NCBI GenBank assembly: GCA_022822305.1
Contig: JAJEBY010000016.1
Span: 806,001 to 870,000 of the forward strand
From: Anaerolineae bacterium
GTDB taxonomy: Bacteria > Chloroflexota > Anaerolineae > Aggregatilineales > Phototrophicaceae
Direction of reading: 5' to 3'
Length of the DNA stretch: 64,000 bases
Both the position numbers and the translations under genes were made by a program. Below are positions 44,214 through 52,994 of this stretch, piece by piece. How positions within the stretch are numbered: position 1 is the stretch's first letter; each line of letters opens with the position of its first letter. The notes under the pieces were generated by a model. The model was given only the letters and a program-made list of their open reading frames with translations, ran no database searches and had not been told where the DNA came from.

Positions 44214-44250
44214 AAACAAAAAACCCTGACCATTTTCTTGAGATCAGGGT
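44214..44250 (-). terminator. Attenuator-like terminator hairpin in the argC leader
   Basis: On the minus strand ACCCTGA and TCAGGGT form a 7-bp stem with a 14-nt loop, followed by TTTTTT-GTTTG and then directly by the argC AGGAGG. No gene lies upstream on this strand, only the argC promoter, so this hairpin sits inside the argC leader and should stop or reduce transcription of the whole operon under some condition. A leader segment TTCAGCGTG could pair with part of its 5' arm as an antiterminator. Confidence 0.75.
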
Positions 44251-44402
44251 GTAAACGACGGTTTTGCGGAAAATGTATCATTCCAAAGCGAAACAGACCA
44301 CGCTGAACTCGTTTTGCGGATGAGCTGGCCTACGCCTGCACTGCACAACCTGCGCTGTAGTCAGTTTCAAAGTCACGCTTCCTCACTGCGGATACTTGGT
44401 GA

Positions 44403-44432
44403 ATTCTAAATGAAAAGCATCAATCCCGTCAA
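44403..44432 (-). promoter_or_regulatory. Sigma-70 promoter of the argC operon
   Basis: On the minus strand TTGACG (44427-44432), an 18-bp spacer and TAGAAT (44403-44408). The predicted start near 44396 gives a leader of about 200 nt that includes the terminator hairpin. The leader also holds a 10-bp direct repeat TCCGCAAAAC (44261-44270 and 44311-44320), exactly 50 bp apart. Confidence 0.6.
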
Positions 44433-44466
44433 GAAATGGGCGCAACCTTATGCACTTTTCCGTTTT

Positions 44467-44487
44467 CCTTGTGCAAGTTGCACCATG
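44467..44487. promoter_or_regulatory. Candidate operator palindrome upstream of argC
   Basis: A near-palindrome with left arm CCTTGTGCAA, central G and right arm TTGCACCATG. The core GTGCAA-G-TTGCAC is perfect. It matches the same ideal palindrome as the gltB site at 19 of 21 positions and sits about 81 bp upstream of the predicted argC start, against about 78 bp for gltB. In the 841-bp argC-sigA gap, this site, the two promoters, the argC attenuator and the sigA leader are all I can identify. Confidence 0.6.
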
Positions 44488-44695
44488 TCCGGTAGAGTTT
44501 TCACGGCCCATGTATTCTGTCCGCTATTGGCGCCTCCGCGCTTGTCGGTCAATGGCCAAGCCATGATGCTGACTTGTCCAAGCTTTCCCGATTGTGAATG
44601 TCCGATTTCCGACCGCAATCGAGGTGAGCACGGACCCATCCAGTCGTAAATGGTAGGCGCCGGACATTCTCGATAAATAATGCGGTAGCAAAAAC

Positions 44696-44724
44696 TTGAC
44701 AACTAATCAAATTGGCGTTAAATT
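44696..44724 (+). promoter_or_regulatory. Sigma-70 promoter of sigA
   Basis: A perfect TTGACA (44696-44701), a 17-bp spacer and TAAATT (44719-44724). The predicted start near 44731 gives an unusually long leader of about 310 nt before the sigA GTG. Confidence 0.7.
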
Positions 44725-44730
44725 GCTATA

Positions 44731-45039
44731 TTGGCATTAGGGAGGCGCACCCGGAAGGTGTGCGTCTGACTTTATGTGGGTTAGTTTGGGTACTAACGCA
44801 GTGGTGAGAGAAATCTCATTCTCACCGTGTAATAGCAATCGTGAAGCCGGCAACCAAAGGATTCAAGTGTGCAAGTGACCGGCAAGAACCTCGAATGCTG
44901 ATGTATCATTATAGTAGAGAAGGACGCTGCGTCAGATTTCGTTCGCGACCGGCTGGCATGACGTCAAAATATTTCCTTGTTGCGTGATCTGTTATTTTGG
45001 TCGGTGCGATCAAAACACGGTAAGTAGAAAGGCGTTTCC
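44731..45039 (+). promoter_or_regulatory. Long structured 5' leader of sigA
   Basis: About 309 nt between the predicted start and sigA with no ORF of note. In its first 150 nt I see consecutive hairpins: GCGCACC-CGGAA-GGTGTGC (44745-44763), GTTAGT-N6-ACTAAC (44780-44797) and GGTGAGA-N10-TCTCACC (44803-44826). A longer-range GCCGG/CCGGC pair follows (44846-44850 with 44879-44883). No known riboswitch core is recognised. It could be a regulatory leader or overlap a small RNA. Confidence 0.4.
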
Positions 45040-46326
45040 GTGGTTGCAGTTTTGGAAAATGTTACGAATTTGACACAGCGCGAAGAAATTCGGAAGCAGC
45101 TCGTCGAACGAGCGAATAAGCAGGGCTTTGTCACCTACAACGACATCCTGGAGCTATTGCCCGATGTCGAAGGCGATGTGGCGCTGCTCGATGACCTGAT
45201 GGACAGCTTGCTGGAAGCAGGCATTGATGTTGTACCGTCCACCAGCAAGACTTCGGAAACGGAGACCAAGGAAAGCAAGCCGGACCAAGCGCCCCTGGCC
45301 GCCGAAAGCGACGAGGACGACGCTGAAGAGCGTGATGCGCTCCTGGCGGTGCTAAAGAAGGATCTGACCACTGATGCCGGCTACCAGGCTGCGCTCGATA
45401 CGGACGATGTTGTCGGGCTGTATCTGAAAGAGGCTGGCCGTGTTCCCTTGCTGACCGCGCAAGAGGAAGTGATGTTGGCGAAACGCATGGAAGCCGCGGT
45501 ATTCGCGAGCGCGCATTTGGAAGACGCCTTGGATGGTCGAGCCGATGAATTGACCTGGAGCGAAGAGCAAGAACTGCGCGGCGTAGTGATGGACGGCGAA
45601 AAGGCGCAGGAGCACCTCATTCGCGCTAACGCCCGCTTGGTGATCAGCGTCGCCAAGAAATACATCGGACGCGGCGTGCCCTTCCTTGATCTGATTCAAG
45701 AAGGAAATATCGGCTTGATTCGGGCGACCAACAAGTTCGAATACCAGCGCGGTCATAAATTCAGCACCTACGCCACCTGGTGGATTCGTCAAGCCGTAAG
45801 TCGCGCCGTCGCCGACCAGGGACGAACGATCCGTGTCCCGGTCCACATGGGCGATCAGCTCAATCGGATGCGCCGCGTGCAGTTGCAGCTCCTGCAGGAG
45901 CTGGGGCGGGAGCCCAAGATTGATGAGTTGGCGCGCGGCATGGAAACCACGTCGGATAAGGTGGAGAATCTGCTGGAGATTTCGCGGCGTCCGGTCAGCC
46001 TGGAAACGCCGATCGATGACGATGGGGATTCTACCTTTGGCGATTTCGTTGAAGATGTCAACAGTCCCGCGCCTTCTGATGAAGTAGCTACGCACCTCTT
46101 GCACGTGCAGCTGCAGCAGGCCCTGGACAAGCTGCCACCCAGAGAAGCGCAAATTCTGCGGCTTCGTTACGGTCTGGCCGATGGACGCGTGTATACGCTG
46201 GAAGAAGTGGGCCAGACAATCGGCGTCACGCGCGAACGTGTGCGCCAGTTGGAAGCGCAAGCGCTCAATCGTCTGCGCCAGTCGTCCGCGCATGTGATTC
46301 TGAAGGATTACCTCTACGAGGTATAG
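45040..46326 (+). CDS. sigA: Primary RNA polymerase sigma factor (RpoD/SigA)
   Basis: A 428-residue group 1 sigma-70 factor. Region 1.1 is at about 8-65 ([29 protein letters not shown]), an acidic linker at about 70-110, region 1.2 has [21 protein letters not shown], and region 2 holds [28 protein letters not shown] and [16 protein letters not shown] for -10 recognition and melting. Region 3 follows, and region 4 ends with [28 protein letters not shown], which reads the -35. The start is GTG with only AAAGG upstream, so translation may be weak or controlled through the long leader. It matches the TTGACA/TATAAT promoters seen throughout. Confidence 0.96.
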   Translation: MVAVLENVTNLTQREEIRKQLVERANKQGFVTYNDILELLPDVEGDVALLDDLMDSLLEAGIDVVPSTSKTSETETKESKPDQAPLAAESDEDDAEERDALLAVLKKDLTTDAGYQAALDTDDVVGLYLKEAGRVPLLTAQEEVMLAKRMEAAVFASAHLEDALDGRADELTWSEEQELRGVVMDGEKAQEHLIRANARLVISVAKKYIGRGVPFLDLIQEGNIGLIRATNKFEYQRGHKFSTYATWWIRQAVSRAVADQGRTIRVPVHMGDQLNRMRRVQLQLLQELGREPKIDELARGMETTSDKVENLLEISRRPVSLETPIDDDGDSTFGDFVEDVNSPAPSDEVATHLLHVQLQQALDKLPPREAQILRLRYGLADGRVYTLEEVGQTIGVTRERVRQLEAQALNRLRQSSAHVILKDYLYEV

Positions 46327-46366
46327 CAGCGTCTGCGCTATCTCCGAAAATGCCGTATACTACTGC

Positions 46367-46406
46367 ATGACCCCGATTCGATACGTTGATAGGGGTCATT
46401 GTTTTG
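46367..46406 (+). terminator. Rho-independent terminator of sigA
   Basis: A perfect 8-bp stem ATGACCCC / GGGGTCAT with a 17-nt loop, followed by TGTTTTG, lies 40 nt after the sigA stop. It separates sigA from the GNAT gene. Confidence 0.75.
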
Positions 46407-46462
46407 TGGCGGAATTGACGCCCGGAGCGCTGGGTTCGGCAATAGTTGGAGTATGCGCATAA

Positions 46463-47026
46463 ATGGTTCATCCGGCATTCGATCCTTCTCAAATCGTGAT
46501 CCGTGACGGTATGCAGGCCGATATACCTTATTGTATGGCGCTCCAAAGCGAATACGTAACGGAGCACGTTTGGCAAATGACCGTGCGGGAAGAGGCAGGT
46601 GATACTCATATCAGCTGTCGCCGTCAACGACTGCCGCGGCCGCTGGAAGCGAGACATGAAACACATCCCCGCCATTTGGAATTGGCGATTTATCATCGCC
46701 ATTGCTTCGTTGTTGTGCAGGAGAGCGCCACAAACAGATTATTGGGATTTGTCTCGATGCGCGTGGACGAGACTTGTCAGATTGCATATCTCCAAGATCT
46801 TGTCGTCGACATGCCCTTCCGCCGTCGAAGCCTCGGCTCGCGCATGGTAAATGTGGCGCGGCTCTGGGCGCAAGAACACCAATTGCGACAGATCATGTTT
46901 GAAATTGCCACCGTTAACTACCCGTGCATCCAGTTTGCGCAGTCCATGGGATTCGCGTTTTGCGGCTTTAACGACCGCCATTTTGCCAGCCGTGAGATCG
47001 CGGTCTTCTTCAGCGTTTCTGTCTAG
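46463..47026 (+). CDS. GNAT family N-acetyltransferase
   Basis: A 187-residue acetyltransferase. The acetyl-CoA region is DLVVDMPFRRRSLGSRMVNVARLWAQ, with the R-x-x-G-S loop, after a beta strand TNRLLGFVSMRVDE. The end FEIATVNYPCIQFAQSMGFAFCGFNDRHF is the usual fourth strand and helix. The substrate is unknown. The N-terminal 90 residues are basic and less typical. It starts just after the sigA terminator. Confidence 0.85.
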   Translation: MVHPAFDPSQIVIRDGMQADIPYCMALQSEYVTEHVWQMTVREEAGDTHISCRRQRLPRPLEARHETHPRHLELAIYHRHCFVVVQESATNRLLGFVSMRVDETCQIAYLQDLVVDMPFRRRSLGSRMVNVARLWAQEHQLRQIMFEIATVNYPCIQFAQSMGFAFCGFNDRHFASREIAVFFSVSV

Positions 47027-47092
47027 CAAACATCCGCATTTCAGAATCTTGATAAACTTGATGTTGAATGTATTTTCCATTGGGGACAGATC

Positions 47093-49018
47093 TTGGACCT
47101 GGCGACGACAGCATTGCTCACTGTAAACGAGACGCTGACGGCATCCAACGCGATCATCGCCGTTTCGTTGTTGTTATTCAACCTGACGCGCAATCTTAAC
47201 AACCGCGTCGCCAAGACGTCGGCGGTTGTGCTGGCCTGTGTCACGGTGGCCTACGTCGCCGACGCCTTTATCTCGCTCGGTCCGGATAGCGTCACTCACC
47301 AGACTGCCGCGCGATTGCAGTGGATAGGCATCGCATTTATTCCCGCGGCCATGTATCACCTTTCCGACTCTCTGCTGGCAACAACAGGCCTGCCGTCGCG
47401 CGGACGCCGCAAGCGGGCGATCCGAATCCTCTATCTGGTCGGCGCCGGATTCCTGTTGACGGCTGCGTTCGGCGATGCGCTCTTCCAATTCGTGATTCAT
47501 GACAGCCAGGTTAGCAGTCAAGCCGGTTCTGTGTTCGCGGTGTATCTCGCTTACTTCGTGATTGCCAATGGATTCGCTTTCTACAATGTACAGAGAGCCC
47601 GCCGGCGTTGCTTAACCGACAGCACCGAACGTCGCATGCGTTATCTACAAATTGCGATTCTTACGCCCGCGCTCGGAATCTTCCCCTATTCAGTATTGCT
47701 CAATCCGGGCGACGAATTCTCTGTATTTGGGCTGTTGGTCATTAACACGGCCAACGTCATCATCATATTGATGCTGTTTTTCTTGTCATATCCGCTCTAC
47801 TTTTTTGGCTCGGATATCCCGGACCGTTTGGTCAAAAAGCAGTTGCTGGACTTTCTGCTGCGCGGTCCCGCCACTGGGCTGATTGCGCTGGGGGTGGTGA
47901 ATTTTACGGCGCAAGCGACGCGGATACTGGGGCTGCCGGGCGAAGCGTTCACACCACCGGCGGTGGTCGCCGCAGTCTTGCTTTGGCAATGGTTTGTTTC
48001 GCTTGTGCTTCCCTATCTTGAACTCTTCTTCATCTATCGCGACGAAGACGACGCGCAGATCACCAAATTGCAGTCGCTTAGCGAACGCGTGCTAACCCAA
48101 GGCGATTTAACGCAGCTCATTGCCGCCACTACAGCATCGATCTGTGACCATTTGCGCATCGATACGGCGTTTCTTGTGCGACTGGAAAACGGCGGATGTG
48201 AATTCCTCTGCAGTATCGGCTCAATCAAATTCACGGAAGAAGATCTTGCCGATGATGACGGATTCGCCGCGGCAATCGCGAATCTGACTTCCAATGGAAT
48301 CAACCGCGGACTCGCTAGCTGGAACGAATTCACCGTCATCCCACTGTTGAGCAAACCAGGGGCGGCAGCCGAATCATCCGCCGCTATTACAGCGGCACTG
48401 GGCCTGCTAAGGCCTGGCGAGCAATTGCACGAGGAATTGCAGTCCCCGGACAGCATCGCGCGAATGTATCTGGATCGGATTGAGACTAGCCTCGAAGACA
48501 TGACGCTGCAAGTCGAAATATACGGTTTGTTGGAGGGTTTGCTGCCTCAATTCCAGATGACGCGATCGCGCGCCGGGCAATTGGAATATCGGCAAATGCG
48601 GGTGAGCGATTATCGATTTAGCGCCCTGCCCGATCGCAACGAAGTGTTCGAACAAGTGCGCGCCGCGCTTCGGCATTATTGGGGCGGCTCTGGCATCACG
48701 CAAAGCAACCTGATTAATTTGAGGGTCGTTCAGAGCCGCATGATTCGCGATCAAGACACCGCCATTAACGCCTTGCGCAAGGTCTTGGAGGACTGCATCG
48801 CCACCTTGAAGCCAGAAGGCGACAGAAAACTGGCCAGTCCCGAATGGACGCTGTACAACATTTTACAGTTGCGCTTTCTCGAACGGAGAAAGGTGAGAGA
48901 TGTCGCGCGCCGCCTTAGCATGAGCGAAGCCGACCTGTATCGGAAGCAGCGCGTCGCCATACTTGCCGTTACCGATCTCATCTTGCAACGCGAAAGTGAC
49001 GACCGCTTTTCGAGCTAA
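47093..49018 (+). CDS. Membrane sensor with 7TM-like region, GAF-like domain and C-terminal HTH
   Basis: A 641-residue protein starting at a TTG with GGGGA upstream. Residues about 15-310 hold eight or nine membrane segments, resembling the N-terminal 7TM region of some histidine kinases (LQWIGIAFIPAAMYHLSDSLL, later GEAFTPPAVVAAVLLWQWF). Residues about 320-440 look like a GAF domain (LTQLIAATTASICDHLRIDTAFLVRLENGG). There is no kinase H-box or ATPase. The C-terminus (about 580-635, LQLRFLERRKVRDVARRLSMSEADLYRKQRVAI) reads as a helix-turn-helix similar to sigma region 4, so this may be a membrane-bound one-component regulator. Targets and signal are unknown. ftsK follows 159 bp downstream on the same strand. 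Confidence 0.75.
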   Translation: MDLATTALLTVNETLTASNAIIAVSLLLFNLTRNLNNRVAKTSAVVLACVTVAYVADAFISLGPDSVTHQTAARLQWIGIAFIPAAMYHLSDSLLATTGLPSRGRRKRAIRILYLVGAGFLLTAAFGDALFQFVIHDSQVSSQAGSVFAVYLAYFVIANGFAFYNVQRARRRCLTDSTERRMRYLQIAILTPALGIFPYSVLLNPGDEFSVFGLLVINTANVIIILMLFFLSYPLYFFGSDIPDRLVKKQLLDFLLRGPATGLIALGVVNFTAQATRILGLPGEAFTPPAVVAAVLLWQWFVSLVLPYLELFFIYRDEDDAQITKLQSLSERVLTQGDLTQLIAATTASICDHLRIDTAFLVRLENGGCEFLCSIGSIKFTEEDLADDDGFAAAIANLTSNGINRGLASWNEFTVIPLLSKPGAAAESSAAITAALGLLRPGEQLHEELQSPDSIARMYLDRIETSLEDMTLQVEIYGLLEGLLPQFQMTRSRAGQLEYRQMRVSDYRFSALPDRNEVFEQVRAALRHYWGGSGITQSNLINLRVVQSRMIRDQDTAINALRKVLEDCIATLKPEGDRKLASPEWTLYNILQLRFLERRKVRDVARRLSMSEADLYRKQRVAILAVTDLILQRESDDRFSS

Positions 49019-49176
49019 CGGCTTTAGGCGCCCACCGGCGATCTCGTCCCGACCGCTTTGCAATTGCCTTCCCGCGCCCTCGGATTTCGATGGCGTATTA
49101 CTCGCCGAATTGCGCTGCGAGAATCGCCATTTGTGCTAGTCTAAATGGCAATGTTCAACTGAGGCAATCCGGCGCC

Positions 49177-51729
49177 ATGTTGCAGCATCCAAACGAAACT
49201 GAAATCAGCGAGCCAGTTGACGAGCAATTGAGCGACGTGATCCCGGCACGGGCGGAAGACGTCATCAAGCCGCTCGATTCAGATGCGCAGGAATTCGACT
49301 TTTGGGAAGACCTGAAAGACAGCTTGCCGCCGTGGCTCGACGAAGTAATCGGCTTTGCCTTATTTGTCTTCGGCATACTTTCATTCATCTCGCTCTACTT
49401 TCCCTCCGAGGCTATGGTGGCGGTGGCTTGGTCGGATATTCTGATCAACCTGTTTGGCGACGGCAGCGTGTTTGTGGCCGGCGCCCTGTTCGCATTTGGC
49501 GTGCTGCTGTGGTTGCCGAAAATCGGCATTCGCCTGCGCTTTACGGCTACGGGATTACTGGCGCTGGAAATCGCCTTCCTGTCGGCGCTGGCTATCCTGC
49601 ATTTGAGCAACAGTGATATAGAATTGCGCGCCCTGGCGCGCGCCGGTCAAGGCGGCGGATTGGTCGGATGGGGTTTGAGCTATCCCTTCTATCTTGTCAT
49701 CGGTCGGCAGGCGGCGTTGGCGCTGTTCATGTCGATAACTGCGGTGGCAACGATAGTGGTCGTTGGACTGAAACGACGACATATTGTGGGCGCGCTAGAA
49801 AGCGCCAATCGCTCCCTGCAGGCGTATAGCAGGCAGGCAATACAGCCGAGGCAGGAACTCGCTGAGAAACAGACGTTGCGACTGTATACGCAGCTGGCGT
49901 CTTCAACCGCATATCGTACGCGGATCATGCGTATTCGCCCCCATCCTGAGAACATTCCGGACGAGATCCGTCAAAGGCGTCAGGTACATGACAAATCCAA
50001 GGTGCAGCCTGTTCAGGCGCCGAGCGCGTCTGGCGCGCAAGCGCAAGAGGAAATGGTAGCGCCAAAGATTGCCGAAGCTTCAGAAACAGCGACGGACCCG
50101 ATTCATGGCTCGCCAGTTGATGCAACTGAGACATCGTCGGTTAACGGGCACAGCAAAAGCGAACCCACGCTTCCGGACGCTACGGCGAAGCGTGAGACGA
50201 TCCCGCATGATCATCCGCAGCCTGGCGATGCCCTTGGATTGCCGACAACGGATCTCTTGAAGGCAACAGAACTCTTGATGCCGGAAGAAGAAGAAATCAG
50301 CCACAATGTGGCGCTAATTGAGAACACGCTGCTGGAATTCGATATCGAGATCAATGTGGTAGACGTGCAAGTGGGGCCAACCGTGACGCGTTATGCCCTC
50401 CAACCGCACAAGGCAGACGGCAGCGAACGCATCCGCATGAGCAAAATCGCATCGTATTCGCGTGATTTGTCGTTGGCGCTCGCGGCCAAACGACTGCGCA
50501 TGGAGACTCCCGTGCCGGGGACCAATTACATGGGTATCGAAGTGCCCAACAAGCGTCCCGGCATTGTGTCGCTGCGAAATGTCATGGAAAGCTCCGCATA
50601 CATGGAGCAACGCGAACGGTCGGAATCCCCGCTGCTGATTCCATTGGGCCGCGACGTCGCGGGAAAACCGGTAGCGTTTGACTTGGCGCAAATGCCGCAC
50701 TTGCTCATCGCGGGCACAACCGGCTCGGGAAAATCCGTTTGCATGGCTGCCCTTGCGTCGTCTCTGCTCATGCAATGCGCGCCCAGTCGCCTGCGCATCA
50801 TCATGTTGGATCCCAAAATGGTCGAGCTTACGCGCTTCAAAGGGATACCGCATCTCTTGGGACCGGTCGAAACAGACCACCAGCGTATCATCGGCGTCTT
50901 GCGCTGGTGCACGCGCGAAATGGATCGACGATACAAACTGCTGGAGAATCAATCCGTACGCCACATAGACGCCTACAACACGCGGCAGTTGGCGAATGGC
51001 GTCGTTGGAAAGACCCTGCCCTACCTGGTGATTATGATCGACGAAATCGGCGATTTGATGACGAGCAATCCTGAGGAGACTGAAACTTCAATCGCGCGTT
51101 TGGCGCAGATGGCGCGCGCCGTCGGCATGCATCTGGTAGTGGCCACGCAAAGACCGAGCGTTGATGTGATAACCGGGCTCATCAAAGCGAATTTTCCGTC
51201 ACGCATCGCCTTTTCAGTCGCCTCGGGCACCGATTCCCGCGTGATTCTCGACAAGACCGGCGCAGAGCACCTGCTGGGTAAGGGAGACATGCTCTTCCTC
51301 GGCGCGGAAGCCGCCGGGCCTGTGCGCGTTCAAGGCTGCTACGTGACCGAGGATGAAGTGCGCGCGGTGGTACAGCATTGGCAGGCATGGCAGAAAGCCC
51401 AGATTGACGCGGGTCTGCGCGCGCCAAAGCGCTCCGCCCCGTGGGAACTCGGGCTGGAGCGACGCAAGCTAGTCGCTGATACCGATCCGATGTTGGAAGA
51501 CGTCATTGCGCTTGTGGCGAACTCGCAGGAGATATCGGCCTCGCTGATCCAGCGAAAACTGGGACTGGGCTATCCGCGCGCGGCCCGCATCATGGATTTG
51601 CTGGAAGATCTGGGGGTAGTCGGCGAAGTTGTGCCGGGCGGTCGCTCTCGACGGATCATTATTCCGCAGGGCGAAGACCCCTTCAACTACATCATGGAGC
51701 GCCACAAGAAGAGCCAACTCGAGTCTTGA
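49177..51729 (+). CDS. ftsK: DNA translocase FtsK/SpoIIIE
   Basis: An 850-residue translocase that pumps DNA during chromosome segregation at division. After an acidic N-terminus there are four or five TM segments (about 50-215), a Pro/Glu-rich linker (about 230-370), the alpha/beta translocase domains with Walker A LIAGTTGSGKSVCMAAL and Walker B LPYLVIMIDEIGDLM, and a gamma winged helix at the end (NSQEISASLIQRKLGLGYPRAARIMDLLEDLG). I take the ATG at 49177 (MLQHPNETEISEPVDEQLSD). The track's 29 extra codons are rich in Cys and Asn and not family-like, but no strong SD precedes either start. Confidence 0.94.
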   Translation: MLQHPNETEISEPVDEQLSDVIPARAEDVIKPLDSDAQEFDFWEDLKDSLPPWLDEVIGFALFVFGILSFISLYFPSEAMVAVAWSDILINLFGDGSVFVAGALFAFGVLLWLPKIGIRLRFTATGLLALEIAFLSALAILHLSNSDIELRALARAGQGGGLVGWGLSYPFYLVIGRQAALALFMSITAVATIVVVGLKRRHIVGALESANRSLQAYSRQAIQPRQELAEKQTLRLYTQLASSTAYRTRIMRIRPHPENIPDEIRQRRQVHDKSKVQPVQAPSASGAQAQEEMVAPKIAEASETATDPIHGSPVDATETSSVNGHSKSEPTLPDATAKRETIPHDHPQPGDALGLPTTDLLKATELLMPEEEEISHNVALIENTLLEFDIEINVVDVQVGPTVTRYALQPHKADGSERIRMSKIASYSRDLSLALAAKRLRMETPVPGTNYMGIEVPNKRPGIVSLRNVMESSAYMEQRERSESPLLIPLGRDVAGKPVAFDLAQMPHLLIAGTTGSGKSVCMAALASSLLMQCAPSRLRIIMLDPKMVELTRFKGIPHLLGPVETDHQRIIGVLRWCTREMDRRYKLLENQSVRHIDAYNTRQLANGVVGKTLPYLVIMIDEIGDLMTSNPEETETSIARLAQMARAVGMHLVVATQRPSVDVITGLIKANFPSRIAFSVASGTDSRVILDKTGAEHLLGKGDMLFLGAEAAGPVRVQGCYVTEDEVRAVVQHWQAWQKAQIDAGLRAPKRSAPWELGLERRKLVADTDPMLEDVIALVANSQEISASLIQRKLGLGYPRAARIMDLLEDLGVVGEVVPGGRSRRIIIPQGEDPFNYIMERHKKSQLES

Positions 51730-51811
51730 GCCTGTAGGAATTCCCGGGAGTCGACGTTGTTGGCGCGCCCATAAGGCTTGTCCGATGAGTCATCACGCTT
51801 GCGCGCGAGTC

Positions 51812-51879
51812 CACCTCACCCCCCGGCCCCCACTCCGAAGCATCAGAGAAGGGGAGCTAGCGTCACTGAGTCTCGCTAG
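51812..51879. repeat. C-rich intergenic repeat-like element with inverted repeat
   Basis: The 304 bp between ftsK and the SRAP gene hold no gene. Within it, CCTCACCCCCCGGCCCC followed by ACTCC, then GAGAAGGGGAG, looks like a decayed copy of the C-rich dyad element scattered between genes in many Chloroflexota genomes. Next to it is a perfect inverted repeat CTAGCG-N11-CGCTAG (51857-51879), which could act as a hairpin between the convergent genes. With only one copy in the window, repeat status is inferred from memory of such elements. Confidence 0.4.
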
Positions 51880-52033
51880 TATTGACCAATCATGAACGCT
51901 ACAAGTCGTCAGAAATCCCAAGATTCTTCAATGCGAAAGAAGCATCCCCATTGATTTGACGGGAATGCGGGGGTAGACCAAAGCCGGGCGCGTATTTGCT
52001 AGTTTTCGGGCAAGCGCCACAGCGGCCGATTGT

Positions 52034-52723
52034 TCACATGAGCTGCTGTTGATTGGGGGAGGCGACGGGAAAGATGACGGTGGGGTTATCGTTGATCGGT
52101 TTGTTGACTTGCGTTGAGACCTCAAAGTATCGCAGCTTGTCCGAATCGCATCCGACAGCCATCGGTTTCCATTCCTCTGGCTTCAGTTCATCCGGCGACA
52201 GCCAGAGCTTGTAGTCCTCCGGCTCGATCATGACCGTCATACGATGATGAATGGGGCTGATCGCGTCGTTGGCTTCCCTTGTCAAGATCGCGCAGGTGCT
52301 CAGCCAGGATCCGTCCGGTTTTTTCCAATTCTCCCAGAGACCGGCAAAGGCGAAGACCTCTCGATCTGTTCGCTTAATGTACATCGGCACTTTCTTGCCA
52401 TCGCGCTTCGTCCACTCATAATAGCCATCGGCGGGAATCAAGCAGCGTCGACGCTTGAATGCAGTGCGAAACGAGGGCTTCTCGGCAACCGTCTCTGAGC
52501 GCGCGTTGATCATTCGGTTGCCGATTGCCGGATCTTTGGCCCAAGACGGCACCAATCCCCATTTCACGAAGGTCAGCGCCGTTGGATCCCTATTTGTGAT
52601 GACTGGCACCATTTGCGATGGAGCGATATTGTAGCGCGGCTGTTCCCAGCCTGAGACATCATCCAGGTCAAATGCCAACTGAATGGATTCAGCATCGGCA
52701 GTCAGCGTGTAGCGACCGCACAT
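52034..52723 (-). CDS. SRAP domain protein (HMCES/YedK family)
   Basis: A 229-residue SRAP protein. Family members bind abasic sites in single-stranded DNA and form a protective thiazolidine crosslink through Cys 2. The start MCGRYTLTADA exposes that Cys after Met removal. The Asn in INARSE, the Glu in PADGYYEWTK and the His in SPIHHRMTVM are the conserved active-site set. It is the third gene of a small minus-strand operon with two membrane proteins, 4 bp after the 88-residue one. Cytosolic. Confidence 0.94.
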   Translation of the reverse strand: MCGRYTLTADAESIQLAFDLDDVSGWEQPRYNIAPSQMVPVITNRDPTALTFVKWGLVPSWAKDPAIGNRMINARSETVAEKPSFRTAFKRRRCLIPADGYYEWTKRDGKKVPMYIKRTDREVFAFAGLWENWKKPDGSWLSTCAILTREANDAISPIHHRMTVMIEPEDYKLWLSPDELKPEEWKPMAVGCDSDKLRYFEVSTQVNKPINDNPTVIFPVASPNQQQLM

Positions 52724-52727
52724 AGCT

Positions 52728-52994
52728 CTACTTCTTGCCGGGCTTTTTTGGTTTGCCCAATTCAGCCACCTGTCGTATCACGCCAAGAACGGCCAGCAGA
52801 ACCGCCAGGAGCTGCCCGGTAGAGATCGAGCGCGCAGCGCCGGTATCGCCATCGTCATGTTCTTCCGCGGCTCGGGAATACAGATAGCTGGCGATCAAAC
52901 CGCAAATGGCGCCCAATCCGATGCCCAGCATCAGATTGCGCGACCGCTGCTCTGATGGGCTTTGTGAGTTTGCAACAGAATCGGACTCGGTCAT
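52728..52994 (-). CDS. Small membrane protein of unknown function
   Basis: An 88-residue protein with two hydrophobic segments (about 21-38, LMLGIGLGAICGLIASYLY, and 58-74) joined by an acidic loop (AAEEHDDGDTG) and ending in a basic tail (KPKKPGKK). The first segment has the glycine-spaced look of YtxH-like proteins, but I do not assign it to that family. It overlaps the upstream gene by 4 bp (ATGA) and precedes the SRAP gene by 4 bp. Confidence 0.7.
   Translation of the reverse strand: MTESDSVANSQSPSEQRSRNLMLGIGLGAICGLIASYLYSRAAEEHDDGDTGAARSISTGQLLAVLLAVLGVIRQVAELGKPKKPGKK

Noticed and set aside
45352-46293. 313-codon minus-strand ORF inside sigA
   Set aside because: Antisense to conserved sigma regions 1.2-4; no RBS or domain.
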